IMG/VR virus record: IMGVR_UViG_3300028384_001121
Location: 1-53,602 of that record
Origin: a virus
Reading direction: 5' to 3' (one strand)
DNA length: 53,602 nucleotides
How positions within the stretch are numbered: position 1 is the first letter of the stretch; every line of letters begins with the position of its first letter. Below the pieces are notes generated by a model. That model saw only the letters and a program-made list of their open reading frames with translations, made no database searches and had not been told where the DNA came from. The translations under genes were made by a program, and so were the position numbers. Below, in pieces: positions 18,614-27,274 of the stretch.

Positions 18614-18919
18614 TTAGCATTTCCAACGTCGGCGAGCCTGACGAATACGTGAATTAGGATTATTACGAGTCTTAGCACTAGAACGCTTAAGCTGTCCTAA
18701 AGATCGTGCACAATATGACTTGCGACGCTTAGCAGCCTTACTACCCTTTTTGACCTTACCAGTAACAGCCGTCTTGAGCTTACTGCCTGGGTTTGCCTTG
18801 CGATAGGCACGTACACCTTTGGCAGTCATTCCCGCACCTTTTTTGGTTGGGCGGTAGTTGGCTCCCTTGCCTTTGGTCGTTTTCCGTATCGGATTCGATT
18901 TGCGTCGTTTGGTTGCCAT
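18614..18919 (-). CDS. Highly basic small phage protein, 101 aa
   Basis: Thirty-six of 101 residues are Lys or Arg. The central motif GAGMTAKGVRAYRKANPGSK, followed by RRKSYCARSLGQ, is a pattern I associate with small uncharacterised proteins of large aquatic phages (possibly DUF6321-like; not checked). The charge suggests nucleic-acid binding, for example DNA condensation in the capsid, but this is inference. It starts inside the stop of the upstream coiled-coil gene (TAATG). Confidence 0.75.
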   Translation of the reverse strand: MATKRRKSNPIRKTTKGKGANYRPTKKGAGMTAKGVRAYRKANPGSKLKTAVTGKVKKGSKAAKRRKSYCARSLGQLKRSSAKTRNNPNSRIRQARRRWKC

Positions 18920-19125
18920 TACTTGTCCATTTGATTGCGCGCAAGAAGGAGCTTAATCTCTGCCAGATCACTTGCAAGTTGTTCCAAAGAGCGCTCAATC
19001 TTCTTGTTGCCATTTTCCAAAGAGTATACGCGACTAGTCAACTTGGTAACTTCCCCATGTAGTTTTACATAGACGCCCACCAAGCCAACAGCCAGCAGAA
19101 TTAGTTCGTAGTCCGTAAGATCCAT
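18919..19125 (-). CDS. Small membrane protein with coiled coil, 68 aa
   Basis: One N-terminal transmembrane segment (about residues 7-22, ELILLAVGLVGVYVKL) is followed by a coiled coil with heptad leucines (VTKLTSRVYSLENG ... IERSLEQLASDLAEIKLLL). This layout is shared with small holin-like or spanin-like lysis proteins and with tiny virion membrane anchors. The basic-protein cassette around it gives no lysis context, so the role stays open. Both ends overlap neighbours as TAATG. Confidence 0.65.
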   Translation of the reverse strand: MDLTDYELILLAVGLVGVYVKLHGEVTKLTSRVYSLENGNKKIERSLEQLASDLAEIKLLLARNQMDK

Positions 19126-19430
19126 TATCGTTTACGTTTCGTAGTTGTACGTTTCTTCCTACTCGTAGTGCGCTTTGCACCACGCTTGACGGGAGAAACA
19201 CGTGTAGGCTTACCACCTGGGTTGCCCTTACGCACTTTCTCACGAACCTTTCTGCGCTTCTCGCTTTTAGACATCTCTCCAGACGTCTTCGGAGTCTTGC
19301 TATTTACCCGCTTTGTCGGACGGCAGTATGGATAAGGACGCTTTGACCCGCCCTTTGCCGACTTACGCCCACACGCTTTACCGGTGCGGACATCCTTCCA
19401 CTCTTCTTTAAACCACCGACGCAAGCTCAT
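19125..19430 (-). CDS. Highly basic small phage protein with WFKEEW motif, 101 aa
   Basis: The N-terminus SLRRWFKEEWKDVRTGKACG, followed by RPYPYCRPTKRV, is a pattern I associate with small proteins of large phages and giant viruses. Three Cys/Pro-rich positions may form a compact fold. The C-terminal half is almost entirely Lys, Arg, Ser and Thr; in total 39 of 101 residues are Lys/Arg, ending in a protamine-like tail TSRKKRTTTKRKR. DNA binding or packing is likely from charge alone. Confidence 0.75.
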   Translation of the reverse strand: MSLRRWFKEEWKDVRTGKACGRKSAKGGSKRPYPYCRPTKRVNSKTPKTSGEMSKSEKRRKVREKVRKGNPGGKPTRVSPVKRGAKRTTSRKKRTTTKRKR

Positions 19431-19651
19431 CGTCTGCGTGTTGTACGCCGCGTAGTCTTACGCGTGGTGCGTTTTTTCGTAGTGGCCTTCTTTTTGCCCT
19501 TCTTGTAGCCAGACGCGGTTTTCTTTTTGCCCGAGCCATCCGGCTTTGTGCCTTTACAGACCTGCACAGCATACCCATTAGCATACGCCGAAGGGTATAC
19601 TTTATACTTACGCTTAGCAGCTGCTTTGCCTCGGGCGCACAGCTTACCCAT
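19427..19651 (-). CDS. Highly basic small phage protein with KVYPSAYAN motif, 74 aa
   Basis: The motif GKLCARGKAAAKRKYKVYPS, followed by AYANGYAVQVCKG, is a pattern I associate with small proteins of many aquatic phages. After it comes a low-complexity tail of Lys/Arg/Thr ending TTRKTTRRTTRRR. Twenty-seven of 74 residues are basic and only one is acidic. The tail resembles protamine or histone tails, so nucleic-acid binding is plausible but unproven. The gene overlaps the following one by 4 nt. Confidence 0.75.
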   Translation of the reverse strand: MGKLCARGKAAAKRKYKVYPSAYANGYAVQVCKGTKPDGSGKKKTASGYKKGKKKATTKKRTTRKTTRRTTRRR

Positions 19652-19881
19652 TACTTCCGGGTTTTACCGCCACGCTTCATCACGGGCTTCTTCGCAGCAC
19701 CGCCATACATCTTAATGTGTCCAGCAGCTTTCAAGGCGTTGATCAAAGCGGTAGGAGTCTTGCCGCCTTTCTTCATTTTAATCTGACGCGTGGCTTCTGC
19801 CATCGCACCGCCGTAAGTCATCATAGGCCGCTTAGCAGCAGGCTTATTTTTACGCACAGGCTTTTTCTTGCCGTATCCCAT
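19651..19881 (-). CDS. Highly basic small protein, 76 aa
   Basis: This is the first gene of the small basic cassette. It has repeated KKGGK/KRGGK patches (RQIKMKKGGKTPTALINALK, KPVMKRGGKTRK) and no acidic stretch. It follows a 60-bp gap after the muzzle-like gene, which could hold a promoter, although no clear element was seen there. Its stop overlaps the next start (TAATG). No family is recognised. Confidence 0.65.
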   Translation of the reverse strand: MGYGKKKPVRKNKPAAKRPMMTYGGAMAEATRQIKMKKGGKTPTALINALKAAGHIKMYGGAAKKPVMKRGGKTRK

Positions 19882-19941
19882 AGTAGTAAGTAAAGTGAGA
19901 GCGCGTACTGAAATTCTATATCCTTGGCTACTTATTCTCGA

Positions 19942-22900
19942 TTAGCGATAAGCCTTGCGCACCTTAGCATCTATGTCGTACAAATATAAACCAATTGTAC
20001 TATCTGTAGTATTGTCATAGCGAAGCCGAACTGTGGCGTGGTTACCAGCAATGCGACGCTGATCAAACCAACTTTTGTTGTCATCAATATTTGTGTTGAT
20101 AACGTCCCCCTCTTCATCTACGAATCGTAAAGTTCGGTTATCTACCAAGTCACGGAAATCGTTCCACTTCCACATGGTATCATCCCGACGCAGATTTGCG
20201 GTATGATCTAAAAGCCGATCTTGAACCGCACGGACCAATGTCGTCTCGCCACTACATTGATAGTCATTATAGATGGTGGCATGCGTAAAAGTGCGGTCGT
20301 GGTCAACAAAGCCCAGCGTATCCTCATCGTGGTCAAATGCTTTCGTATACCATTGGATACTACTAAACACCACACCCTGTGGATACGACAGTACCGTATC
20401 AATATATGAGTCGTATTTAATCGGGTTCGACGCCGCACCTATAAATCGAGTAAACGGTTCTTGTAAGTCATTGTGACGGAACCCTGTCAACTCCGTCGTA
20501 TCACCAACTTGCCTACGATTAAATGAATACAGCTCATTTTGAGTTCCTACCGCGCCGACCCAGTTATAGGTATGAAAACTTGTCCAGTTATTCAAGTCTA
20601 AGTTGTAGCTAAGGAACACATCCTCAGCCCTCGTACCTGTTTGGTAATACGCAGGATCTTGGTTTTGCGTAGCGTCATATGAGAAGTTAGGCAAAGTGCT
20701 GACGTCCCATGTATTATCTCTAATGTGAAAAATTACTCGATTCCAGCGAGAGTCATATACAGCCAGCACACCAGGATGATATCCAAAGACAGCTTCTGTA
20801 TTGAGAGTAGTCTGGTTAAGGTTAGTGAGCTTATTGAAGAAGTAGTCCCTCATGCCAAAAGCACTGATTTCTTGCAGCTTACCTCCGGCATACTGGAACA
20901 CCTTGCCCATAGACGCATCTGCATAGAAATACCCTGCCGGCGTGAGAATGCAGCTTAGCATATGCTGTGTGCCTCCATAACCATTGGGTGTAGGGATAAC
21001 CTCTACAGGCACAGTGCTAAAAATATCTCCAGTACCAAAAGCAATCTCGCCAGCAGTAGTAGCAAACTTCTCTTTACCACGAGTCACGTATAGACTTTGC
21101 TCGTGGTGAATAAGGAGCTTGTCAATGTAGCTCTGCAAGTTTTGAATGCTTCCCCGGCTACGAGGCATTTCATAGCTATCAAAGGCAAGGAAGGTTCGGA
21201 TATTAATATCCGGCTCGTCATTAGCCTGAGCCTGACTTCTATGCACCCGGTAGGGATAGGAGTTGGTATACGATTCTGTTAAGTCAAAAATACCCGGCTG
21301 GCGGAAATCATTAGACTTCAAAAACGTCACATCTACCGTGAAGTCATTCGTTTGATCTGGGCTTACTGGGCGGTCGTTACTACCTAAGTAATCGAATAAG
21401 CCCAACGCTGATTGGTCTGTGTCGATGTAGTAAGGATTTGCCGCCGAGTACATAGCAATGTTGTGCCCAATACGGATTGTGCCCGCTGTTGGGTCAGGCG
21501 AGTAATTATCCGTGATATCACGACTGTCATTTAATGGGTCCGCAGAATGGTGGTGCGTCCAGCCAGCCCAAGCCGTTGTACGATAGCGCATCTCGCTTAC
21601 GGCCATATCTCCATTGACATGAAAGAAGCGAACCTTACCAACTTCGGTTACATCAGAATCGGTACCTGCAATCAACGCTGCAATTTGTGTAGCATCTAGA
21701 AATTGCGCATTATCGTACTGCGGCACATCTAAAGTTCCCATTACAGGAGTACACGCTACTAGCTCCTGTGACGCGTATCCTTGATATACATCTTGACGGG
21801 CAACACAAAAGCTTGCAATAGGGGCAACACTAACCGGTGTTTCAGTACCACTAGACTGGCTTGCGGTGTTGACGCTATAGATATTATCTAACCAAAAACC
21901 TGTTTTTACGGACCGACTTTCGCCAGTCCAGCTATTGATAAACTTGGTCTGGTAATAGTCATACCCATCGGCATCACTAGGAAAGTGCATATCAGTGCCT
22001 GAGATACTCTGGTCGATTTTAAAGTGCAAGCATTCCTCTCCACCTCTATTATCTATTTGGCGCTCAGAATCAATAATACCTGGCGACAAATAATGCACGT
22101 CAGACACAGAGCGTACGCGCATAATTTCTGATGGAATATGAAACGTAGCTGCAGACTTCATGTAATCGAAGTACATCAAACGATTACGTATTTGCTCTGA
22201 TTCAAAAACCCCACCTTCCCATAACTCGTAAATATCAAAGCTGCTATCGGTGTCGACAATAAAATGCTGCCATTCTGCATTCGTTCCCGCAACCCCATCA
22301 AATGCTGTATAAGGTTCAGCCTGTTTACCAATGATATGGTCGTACCTAATGTAGTAGCGCCCCGCATTTGGACTTACCCTTGGCTTTGCACGCATCATAT
22401 CGAATGGGTGCATTCTGCCATAGTCCAGTATCATCTGGTTGAAGGCTGTATTACTTCCTAGGCTATTATCATTTGCCAGAGTCTTGCCGGTTACAGAATT
22501 TGTTCCACCCGGAGTACTGTTGTTGTTAAGGGTATTAATACCGTTTGTCGCTACGTGGTCTGTTAGGTTTTCTCCTGTAGCCTCAAGGCTGTAATGGTTA
22601 TGAGCACCATGAAACAGCAAACTCTGCCCAAGAACTGTACTGTTGTTAATTGTTCGCTTAGCATGATAGAACCGGACGCCCACATAACCCTCAGGCATCG
22701 GAACATGCTCAAACTCTACTGCTAACGTAGGACGATCACTTAGACTACTCAGATTTACACTTGTCTCCCGGTCTAACCATGCCTCTGTAGGCATCTTATG
22801 GTGACGAACCTTTTCACCTGCCAGCGTAGTCGTGGTTGTAGCTAGATAACCGCCACCGCCCCCGTTATAAGAAAATCTTTTTTGATCTGGAAAGTCAGAG

Positions 22901-24288
22901 GCATACGTCTCGTTTTGGTTTTCCCAAATGCCCATACGCCCCCGAGGTCTAGCGCCATCACCAACATTATAATTGGCATTTACTTCACAAGTATCACGCG
23001 CCATGTAGTAATGCGTGTTACCTGCCTCCTGGTCAAACTTCAGATAGTTCAACCTACCATCTGCATACGCTGACATATTCGTAGCCAGAGTACCAGTTGG
23101 GTCTACTACCACATTAGTGTTTACAGACAGCAGTTCAGAGTCCGCTGCTTCTATTTCTACATTGATAGTTCCAGGTACCGGACGGCCTGGAATATGAAAC
23201 GCTTTCGTTTCGCTACCATCACTACGCACCCATGCAACGTAAAATGCGTAGACCTCTCCCGGCATAAAGCGCAGACCTGCCGGATACTGCGTCTCATCCA
23301 TCTCACGCCCTAAGCGCGTCGACCCATTTCCAGTCGGGCCATATGCCCAGATAGGTTCGATCCAATTTGCATATTGCTGCAAATCTTCCTCATCATGTTC
23401 TGTAACATTACCGAGATAGAGCCGGTTCTCGTGAAAGGTCAACGTTTTCGCTGAAGTGTATACCTGAGGCTTAGCGGTAAGCTCTGCAACAGTAACCTCC
23501 CCATACGGATTGATATTATCTACCAGTCGTGTCAAAGTGCTGTTTCCTGCAGGAAAGCGCCTTTGAATCTTTGCTTCTAATGCGTTACCCGTGAAGGTTA
23601 ACGAAGCAATCAAGATATATGGGTAGTCCGTGTCAATGTTAGACATCTCTACCTCAAACGTGCCCGCTTCTTCTTTTACTGGGAAAGGACCAAACAACCC
23701 CTGCCACGCCGTACGACTACCATCTTCTTGCTCATAAGCTACGCAGAAGAAGTGTGTACCAACAGGAAAGCCACCATTACCGGCACCAACTGCAATATCT
23801 AAGTCCACCTGATTAAACTCGGGGAAGAGCTTATTCGTCGTCATGTCCGTATCGACATTAGACAAGTTCAAGATGCGAAGTGGATTTTCCCCATCAGTAA
23901 ACACTACCTGTAGTTCTGCCGCAGCATTTTGGAAGTGCGCTACTTTAAGAACTGTAGTATCACTGAAATTGAGATCGTCATCCTCTAGTACCAGAGTAGT
24001 CAAGCCGGTACTAGCGGTATAACGGTAGATTGCACTTCCATCCCCCGCTGGTGAGGTGCTAGAATATACAAAGAGCAAAAAGTCATCTTCAGGCAAGGCG
24101 TGTGCTCCACACAGCGCTTTACCCCCAGCAATGCCCGTTGCGCCGCCAGTCGACAGCTTTTTTAGACCTGGCTCTTGCATGAGGGCATCTAGCTCCTTGC
24201 CATAAATAAAATTCTGAGCACGACGGTATGTACCCTCCGGCATATTAGCCGAGGAGACATCCTGGTTCATACCCTTGAGTGGCTTCAT
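19942..24288 (-). CDS. Muzzle/stabilisation-type tail protein, 1448 aa
   Basis: The N-terminus MKPLKGMNQDVSSANMPEGT, followed by YRRAQNFIYGKELDAL, matches the opening pattern (K-G-M-N-x-D ... PEGTYR-A-N) of large tail-tip proteins in crAss-like and other Bacteroidota phages, annotated 'stabilisation' or 'muzzle' protein. In those phages the protein forms the distal end of the short tail and closes the DNA channel. Most of the chain is beta-rich with recurring Trp/Tyr strands, consistent with beta-propeller and tail-hub folds. It follows the ring-type protein with an ATGA overlap, as in crAss-like gene order, and precedes the cargo block. The assignment rests on the N-terminal signature, size and position. 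Confidence 0.75.
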   Translation of the reverse strand: MKPLKGMNQDVSSANMPEGTYRRAQNFIYGKELDALMQEPGLKKLSTGGATGIAGGKALCGAHALPEDDFLLFVYSSTSPAGDGSAIYRYTASTGLTTLVLEDDDLNFSDTTVLKVAHFQNAAAELQVVFTDGENPLRILNLSNVDTDMTTNKLFPEFNQVDLDIAVGAGNGGFPVGTHFFCVAYEQEDGSRTAWQGLFGPFPVKEEAGTFEVEMSNIDTDYPYILIASLTFTGNALEAKIQRRFPAGNSTLTRLVDNINPYGEVTVAELTAKPQVYTSAKTLTFHENRLYLGNVTEHDEEDLQQYANWIEPIWAYGPTGNGSTRLGREMDETQYPAGLRFMPGEVYAFYVAWVRSDGSETKAFHIPGRPVPGTINVEIEAADSELLSVNTNVVVDPTGTLATNMSAYADGRLNYLKFDQEAGNTHYYMARDTCEVNANYNVGDGARPRGRMGIWENQNETYASDFPDQKRFSYNGGGGGYLATTTTTLAGEKVRHHKMPTEAWLDRETSVNLSSLSDRPTLAVEFEHVPMPEGYVGVRFYHAKRTINNSTVLGQSLLFHGAHNHYSLEATGENLTDHVATNGINTLNNNSTPGGTNSVTGKTLANDNSLGSNTAFNQMILDYGRMHPFDMMRAKPRVSPNAGRYYIRYDHIIGKQAEPYTAFDGVAGTNAEWQHFIVDTDSSFDIYELWEGGVFESEQIRNRLMYFDYMKSAATFHIPSEIMRVRSVSDVHYLSPGIIDSERQIDNRGGEECLHFKIDQSISGTDMHFPSDADGYDYYQTKFINSWTGESRSVKTGFWLDNIYSVNTASQSSGTETPVSVAPIASFCVARQDVYQGYASQELVACTPVMGTLDVPQYDNAQFLDATQIAALIAGTDSDVTEVGKVRFFHVNGDMAVSEMRYRTTAWAGWTHHHSADPLNDSRDITDNYSPDPTAGTIRIGHNIAMYSAANPYYIDTDQSALGLFDYLGSNDRPVSPDQTNDFTVDVTFLKSNDFRQPGIFDLTESYTNSYPYRVHRSQAQANDEPDINIRTFLAFDSYEMPRSRGSIQNLQSYIDKLLIHHEQSLYVTRGKEKFATTAGEIAFGTGDIFSTVPVEVIPTPNGYGGTQHMLSCILTPAGYFYADASMGKVFQYAGGKLQEISAFGMRDYFFNKLTNLNQTTLNTEAVFGYHPGVLAVYDSRWNRVIFHIRDNTWDVSTLPNFSYDATQNQDPAYYQTGTRAEDVFLSYNLDLNNWTSFHTYNWVGAVGTQNELYSFNRRQVGDTTELTGFRHNDLQEPFTRFIGAASNPIKYDSYIDTVLSYPQGVVFSSIQWYTKAFDHDEDTLGFVDHDRTFTHATIYNDYQCSGETTLVRAVQDRLLDHTANLRRDDTMWKWNDFRDLVDNRTLRFVDEEGDVINTNIDDNKSWFDQRRIAGNHATVRLRYDNTTDSTIGLYLYDIDAKVRKAYR

Positions 24289-25085
24289 CGTCCTAAGCGT
24301 TCTTGAGTGTTATTCCCAATAAAGAAATCGGAGTGTGCATTCATCCTTGGGACCATGCGGACCCACATATTTTTGAAGCTCTCCATCTTGTCGATAGATG
24401 GGTAAGCGGCGTCGTTCTGTGCTTTCACGCAGTACTGGCCCCACTTCTGATCGGCTATCCCCCAATTCAGAAACGGGTGCGTGTACCCTCCCATCATCAT
24501 CTGCCTTACGATGTACCATTCAAGCGCCTGTTTGTAGTAAATATTATCAGGCACCTTCGGATACCCATCATCACACATAGGGTAGGCAGTAAAGTGAACC
24601 TTTACCGTACCCTTCTCAAAAGAGGTTTGCAGATAGTCCGGATTGATGACATAGTAGTCACCGCCTCCGTAGCTTGCAGCTTTGATTGACTGGCGCTGCT
24701 TGAATGTGTCGTTCCCCGTTGGATGTTCTCCTGCTTGGGTCTCAAAGACTTTTGCAGTTGTTACATCGCTCGTATTGTAAGGTTGGGGATTCGTAGTGCG
24801 TTTTGCATTAGGCAAGTCGTACGATGCCGTATCAGTTCCGTAGGGGAGAGCACTACCCTCATACTCAACTTGGATAATGTCTACTAGCTCACACGGCAAC
24901 AAAGCACGATGGTCTGCCACTGTAAGTTCCATAGCCTTCTTCTCCAAACCGGTATGATAACCAATAAATTCCAGCGCCTCGCCAATCCATTCAACGGCAT
25001 CGTTAACCCACGTATCCGTGGTGGGCTTTAGATCACGAAAGACCTTCGCGATAACAGCTTTTGATGAGACGGTTTTGTAAATCAT
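24285..25085 (-). CDS. Neck/ring-type structural protein, 266 aa
   Basis: The opening YKTVSSKAVIAKVFRDLKPT, followed by a WVNDAVEWIGEALEFIG segment, is characteristic of a conserved structural family in Bacteroidota phages, located just before the muzzle gene. In crAss-like phages that position is held by a ring protein of the neck. The N-terminal half is helical. A Trp/Tyr-rich region near residues 165-210 (YPMCDDGYPKVPDNIYYKQA) resembles the chain-folding part of head-tail connector proteins. The stop overlaps the muzzle start by 4 nt, which suggests co-translation of partners. Confidence 0.65.
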   Translation of the reverse strand: MIYKTVSSKAVIAKVFRDLKPTTDTWVNDAVEWIGEALEFIGYHTGLEKKAMELTVADHRALLPCELVDIIQVEYEGSALPYGTDTASYDLPNAKRTTNPQPYNTSDVTTAKVFETQAGEHPTGNDTFKQRQSIKAASYGGGDYYVINPDYLQTSFEKGTVKVHFTAYPMCDDGYPKVPDNIYYKQALEWYIVRQMMMGGYTHPFLNWGIADQKWGQYCVKAQNDAAYPSIDKMESFKNMWVRMVPRMNAHSDFFIGNNTQERLGR

Positions 25086-25540
25086 TGTTTGAAGTTCAAG
25101 TAGGCAAATTCATCCGTACGAAGTTTTTCTACGAGCTTTCGCTTATTGCCACGGCTCCCCGCTGTAGGAGCAAACGTGTACACGCTTTTATTCTTGACCA
25201 AGCACCGGTGCTTATCCCAGTTCCACCGATAGTAGTAATCATCGGTGTAATAAACGAGCTTCTTTATACCCTGTTTCTTCAGGCGGTTGGTCTCACCCCA
25301 ATCAATAGTAGGCTTGTTAAAGGTACGAGGTATCTTTTTAATTCTGATAGAACCAAGCCGTTGGCCCATATTGAATACCTGTCCCTCTAGTATCCTTTCG
25401 CTCACTCTCTTATTGAACCTACTAATGATATGCTTGTACAAAGCGTACGTTACCGGCGAATCCGGGTTGAGCTGTTTGTACCATTTGTAGGAGTCCTTGG
25501 TGCTAAACTTACTCGCTGAGCTGTACTTCGTCGCTGTCAT
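25082..25540 (-). CDS. Conserved basic neck-region protein, 152 aa
   Basis: A compact Lys/Tyr/Trp-rich protein with the segments RLGSIRIKKIPRTFNKPTID, VYYTDDYYYRWNWDKHRCLV and GNKRKLVEKLRTDEFAYLNF. These look strongly conserved, and I recall the pattern from other Bacteroidota phages at the same place, between two ring-type proteins. It overlaps both neighbours (32 nt upstream, 4 nt downstream). A role in the neck or tail is inferred from position. No catalytic motif is visible. Confidence 0.6.
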   Translation of the reverse strand: MTATKYSSASKFSTKDSYKWYKQLNPDSPVTYALYKHIISRFNKRVSERILEGQVFNMGQRLGSIRIKKIPRTFNKPTIDWGETNRLKKQGIKKLVYYTDDYYYRWNWDKHRCLVKNKSVYTFAPTAGSRGNKRKLVEKLRTDEFAYLNFKQ

Positions 25541-26159
25541 TCTGTCGATTCTCTAATTGCATCTCTGTTGCCAGAATGCTCTGTGTGATACGCTGTACCA
25601 TATCCATTGAAATCGGATACTCCTTATCCTCGCTAAACGCTGCTGTATTGTCGCAGCAAACGTGTCCTGCTAAGTCTTGAGGCTGCTCAAAAATGCCCTT
25701 TAGTAAAATCTTACTAGGACGTGCATTCAAAACATAGATTCGATCGTTGGCGTAGATGTACCGAGGCTGATTCGCCCCCCACTTTTGATGCATTGCGTAT
25801 TCCGCTTGCACACCTGTAGTACGCTGATAGGGCTTCTTGCCATCTACTGTACCAACATAGCCGAACTCGCTACCGTCGTATATACGCACTGGTCGCGGGA
25901 TGGTCTTCTTTGTACGCCAGACCTCACAGCCGATATCCTCTACCGTGCAGCACTCCATCGCATTAGCTGCCTCCATTTCTAAGCAGTCCAACTTCTGCAC
26001 GAATTGACTAGGCAAACTATGGTTACGCTTCTGGTCCTGGCGGATAAACTGCGCACGATAGTACCCTACCATGAACTTTAGCCGTTCAAGCAGAATAGTA
26101 TCATCAGCCTTCTCAACTTGAAGAGCAATGTTGTAGACGATTTCGTTTAGCGTTGCCAT
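25509..26159 (-). CDS. Neck/ring-type structural protein, 216 aa
   Basis: The start is placed at ATG 26159, giving MATLNEIVYNIALQVEKADD; the longer reading from 26243 would overlap the holin much more. This opening, followed by a helical region, a Cys pair (MECCTVEDIGCEVWRTKKTI) and beta strands ending in LLKGIFEQPQDLAG, fits a structural family found in crAss-like and marine phages between the lysis genes and the muzzle. C-terminal residues are acidic. It is likely a ring or connector subunit of the short tail. It overlaps the holin by 13 nt. Confidence 0.65.
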   Translation of the reverse strand: MATLNEIVYNIALQVEKADDTILLERLKFMVGYYRAQFIRQDQKRNHSLPSQFVQKLDCLEMEAANAMECCTVEDIGCEVWRTKKTIPRPVRIYDGSEFGYVGTVDGKKPYQRTTGVQAEYAMHQKWGANQPRYIYANDRIYVLNARPSKILLKGIFEQPQDLAGHVCCDNTAAFSEDKEYPISMDMVQRITQSILATEMQLENRQNDSDEVQLSE

Positions 26160-26596
26160 GGCAGCTGATTTTTGTCGACTGTTCGGACCACAAAGTATCC
26201 GCCAATCGTAGTGATCAATACAGTCTCGTACATCTTTACCCAAACCTCTCGAATGGTATACTCCATTGCCAGAGTGTCAAGTAAGATGAATCCAATGAGA
26301 AAGGCTACCAGTACTAAGACGATAAGCGGCCTCACATTCCGAGCCAACCAACTTTTACTAGAGACATCAGCTTGCCAGCGCTGGGTAATATTATTTTCCA
26401 GCGAGACCCGCTCCTCTTGTTCAAGACGATCGAATTCTAACTTTTGCTCAGGTGTGAGGCTGCTATCGTTACTAACCAAGTTCTTTACTACTCCCAGGAG
26501 TCCGGCATCTGGTAATGCATCGGCTACTACATCAAATACTCCGGGAGCTTTGTCCTTGAGCCACGACCCGAGCTTGGTGTCGCGGACTTTATTCAT
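26147..26596 (-). CDS. Holin, 3TM family (putative)
   Basis: A hydrophilic N-terminal 85 residues is followed by SSKSWLARNVRPLIVLVLVA, a long hydrophobic segment, a second one near LLDTLAMEYTI, and a third, LITTIGGYFVVRTVDK, at the C-terminus. The W-x-x-R-x-V-R-P motif before the first membrane segment and the GG-Y-F-V-R motif after the last fit the 'holin of 3TMs' family, which makes inner-membrane lesions at lysis. It begins on the stop of the 54-aa gene (TAATG). A DUF5675-type gene lies just upstream, together forming a small lysis-like cluster. Confidence 0.75.
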   Translation of the reverse strand: MNKVRDTKLGSWLKDKAPGVFDVVADALPDAGLLGVVKNLVSNDSSLTPEQKLEFDRLEQEERVSLENNITQRWQADVSSKSWLARNVRPLIVLVLVAFLIGFILLDTLAMEYTIREVWVKMYETVLITTIGGYFVVRTVDKNQLPWQR

Positions 26597-26760
26597 TAGA
26601 ACTTAAATGTGAAGTTGAAGAAAGTAAAGCTGTACAGCTTAGAACTCAAGTCAACAATGAAGTCAAACACCGTAATGGTGCCGAGACGAAGCTTGAAGAT
26701 AAACTTATCTCCGTGCTTATTGGGGTTACCCCATCCATTCTGGAATTTCATCGAAGTCAT
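26596..26760 (-). CDS. Small conserved-looking ORF, 54 aa
   Basis: Reading from ATG 26760 gives MTSMKFQNGWGNPNKHGDKF, then a hydrophobic beta-like stretch ending FTFFNFTFKF and a stop that overlaps the holin start as TAATG. An alternative start is the ATG at 26751. It overlaps the 3' end of the DUF5675-type gene by 35 nt and fills what would otherwise be a 129-bp gap in a very tight operon. Alternating polar and aromatic residues suggest a beta hairpin. The function is unknown; its place between the murein-related gene and the holin hints at lysis or a virion accessory role. Confidence 0.6.
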   Translation of the reverse strand: MTSMKFQNGWGNPNKHGDKFIFKLRLGTITVFDFIVDLSSKLYSFTFFNFTFKF

Positions 26761-27274
26761 GGATTTCAATTGTTACGGTACCTCCATCCGCGAGATGGTT
26801 TGCTACAGGCGGGTACACATCAAAATACGCCTGGGTGCTGTTATATAACTCAAACTCTCCGCCGCCTACTCGCTTAGGCCCATAGCCCAGCAGTAAACAA
26901 CCAGAGGTATGCTCATCTGTATTGCCACAGTGAATCAGGATGTACTTAAAGTTTGGTACGTCCTGCAGGTGCAGCATGCCCTTATGAATGTCTTTAAACC
27001 GGTGGGAGTACTTATTGTGATAGCCTCCTTCTGTACGCAGCTTGATCTGGTAAGTACCGCTTGGGATGCGAGTTTCATGCATCACCTTTTCCTCCCGGTA
27101 CTCGTCTTCTAAAGTAAAGCAAAGATACTTTCTTTTGCCTTTGCCTTCGCCAGTACTCATAAAGAGTGTTTTGTTTACAAGGGCTACCAATTCATTGATT
27201 TTCGCAATGCGTTGCGCAACTGTAGCATTTGATTTCAGTTTTGCAACTGGTCGGGGGTCTTGAATCTTTTCCAT
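26726..27274 (-). CDS. DUF5675-like protein, possible murein-active enzyme
   Basis: Residues about 50-165 carry the family pattern: CFTLEDEYREEK, ETRIPSGTYQI, then HCGNTDEHTSGCLLLG with H115 and C126. The H...SGC arrangement recalls the active site of L,D-transpeptidase-like folds, and such proteins often sit beside phage holins, so a peptidoglycan-related role is possible. The first 45 residues are an extra helical extension not typical of the family. The gene starts on the stop of the fibre fragment (TAATG) and is followed by the holin region. Confidence 0.7.
   Translation of the reverse strand: MEKIQDPRPVAKLKSNATVAQRIAKINELVALVNKTLFMSTGEGKGKRKYLCFTLEDEYREEKVMHETRIPSGTYQIKLRTEGGYHNKYSHRFKDIHKGMLHLQDVPNFKYILIHCGNTDEHTSGCLLLGYGPKRVGGGEFELYNSTQAYFDVYPPVANHLADGGTVTIEIHDFDEIPEWMG

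Noticed and set aside
18610-18678. Hydrophobic N-terminal extension of the 43-aa protein
   Set aside because: The extension lies inside the upstream basic-protein gene; the shorter ATG at 18609 keeps normal operon spacing.
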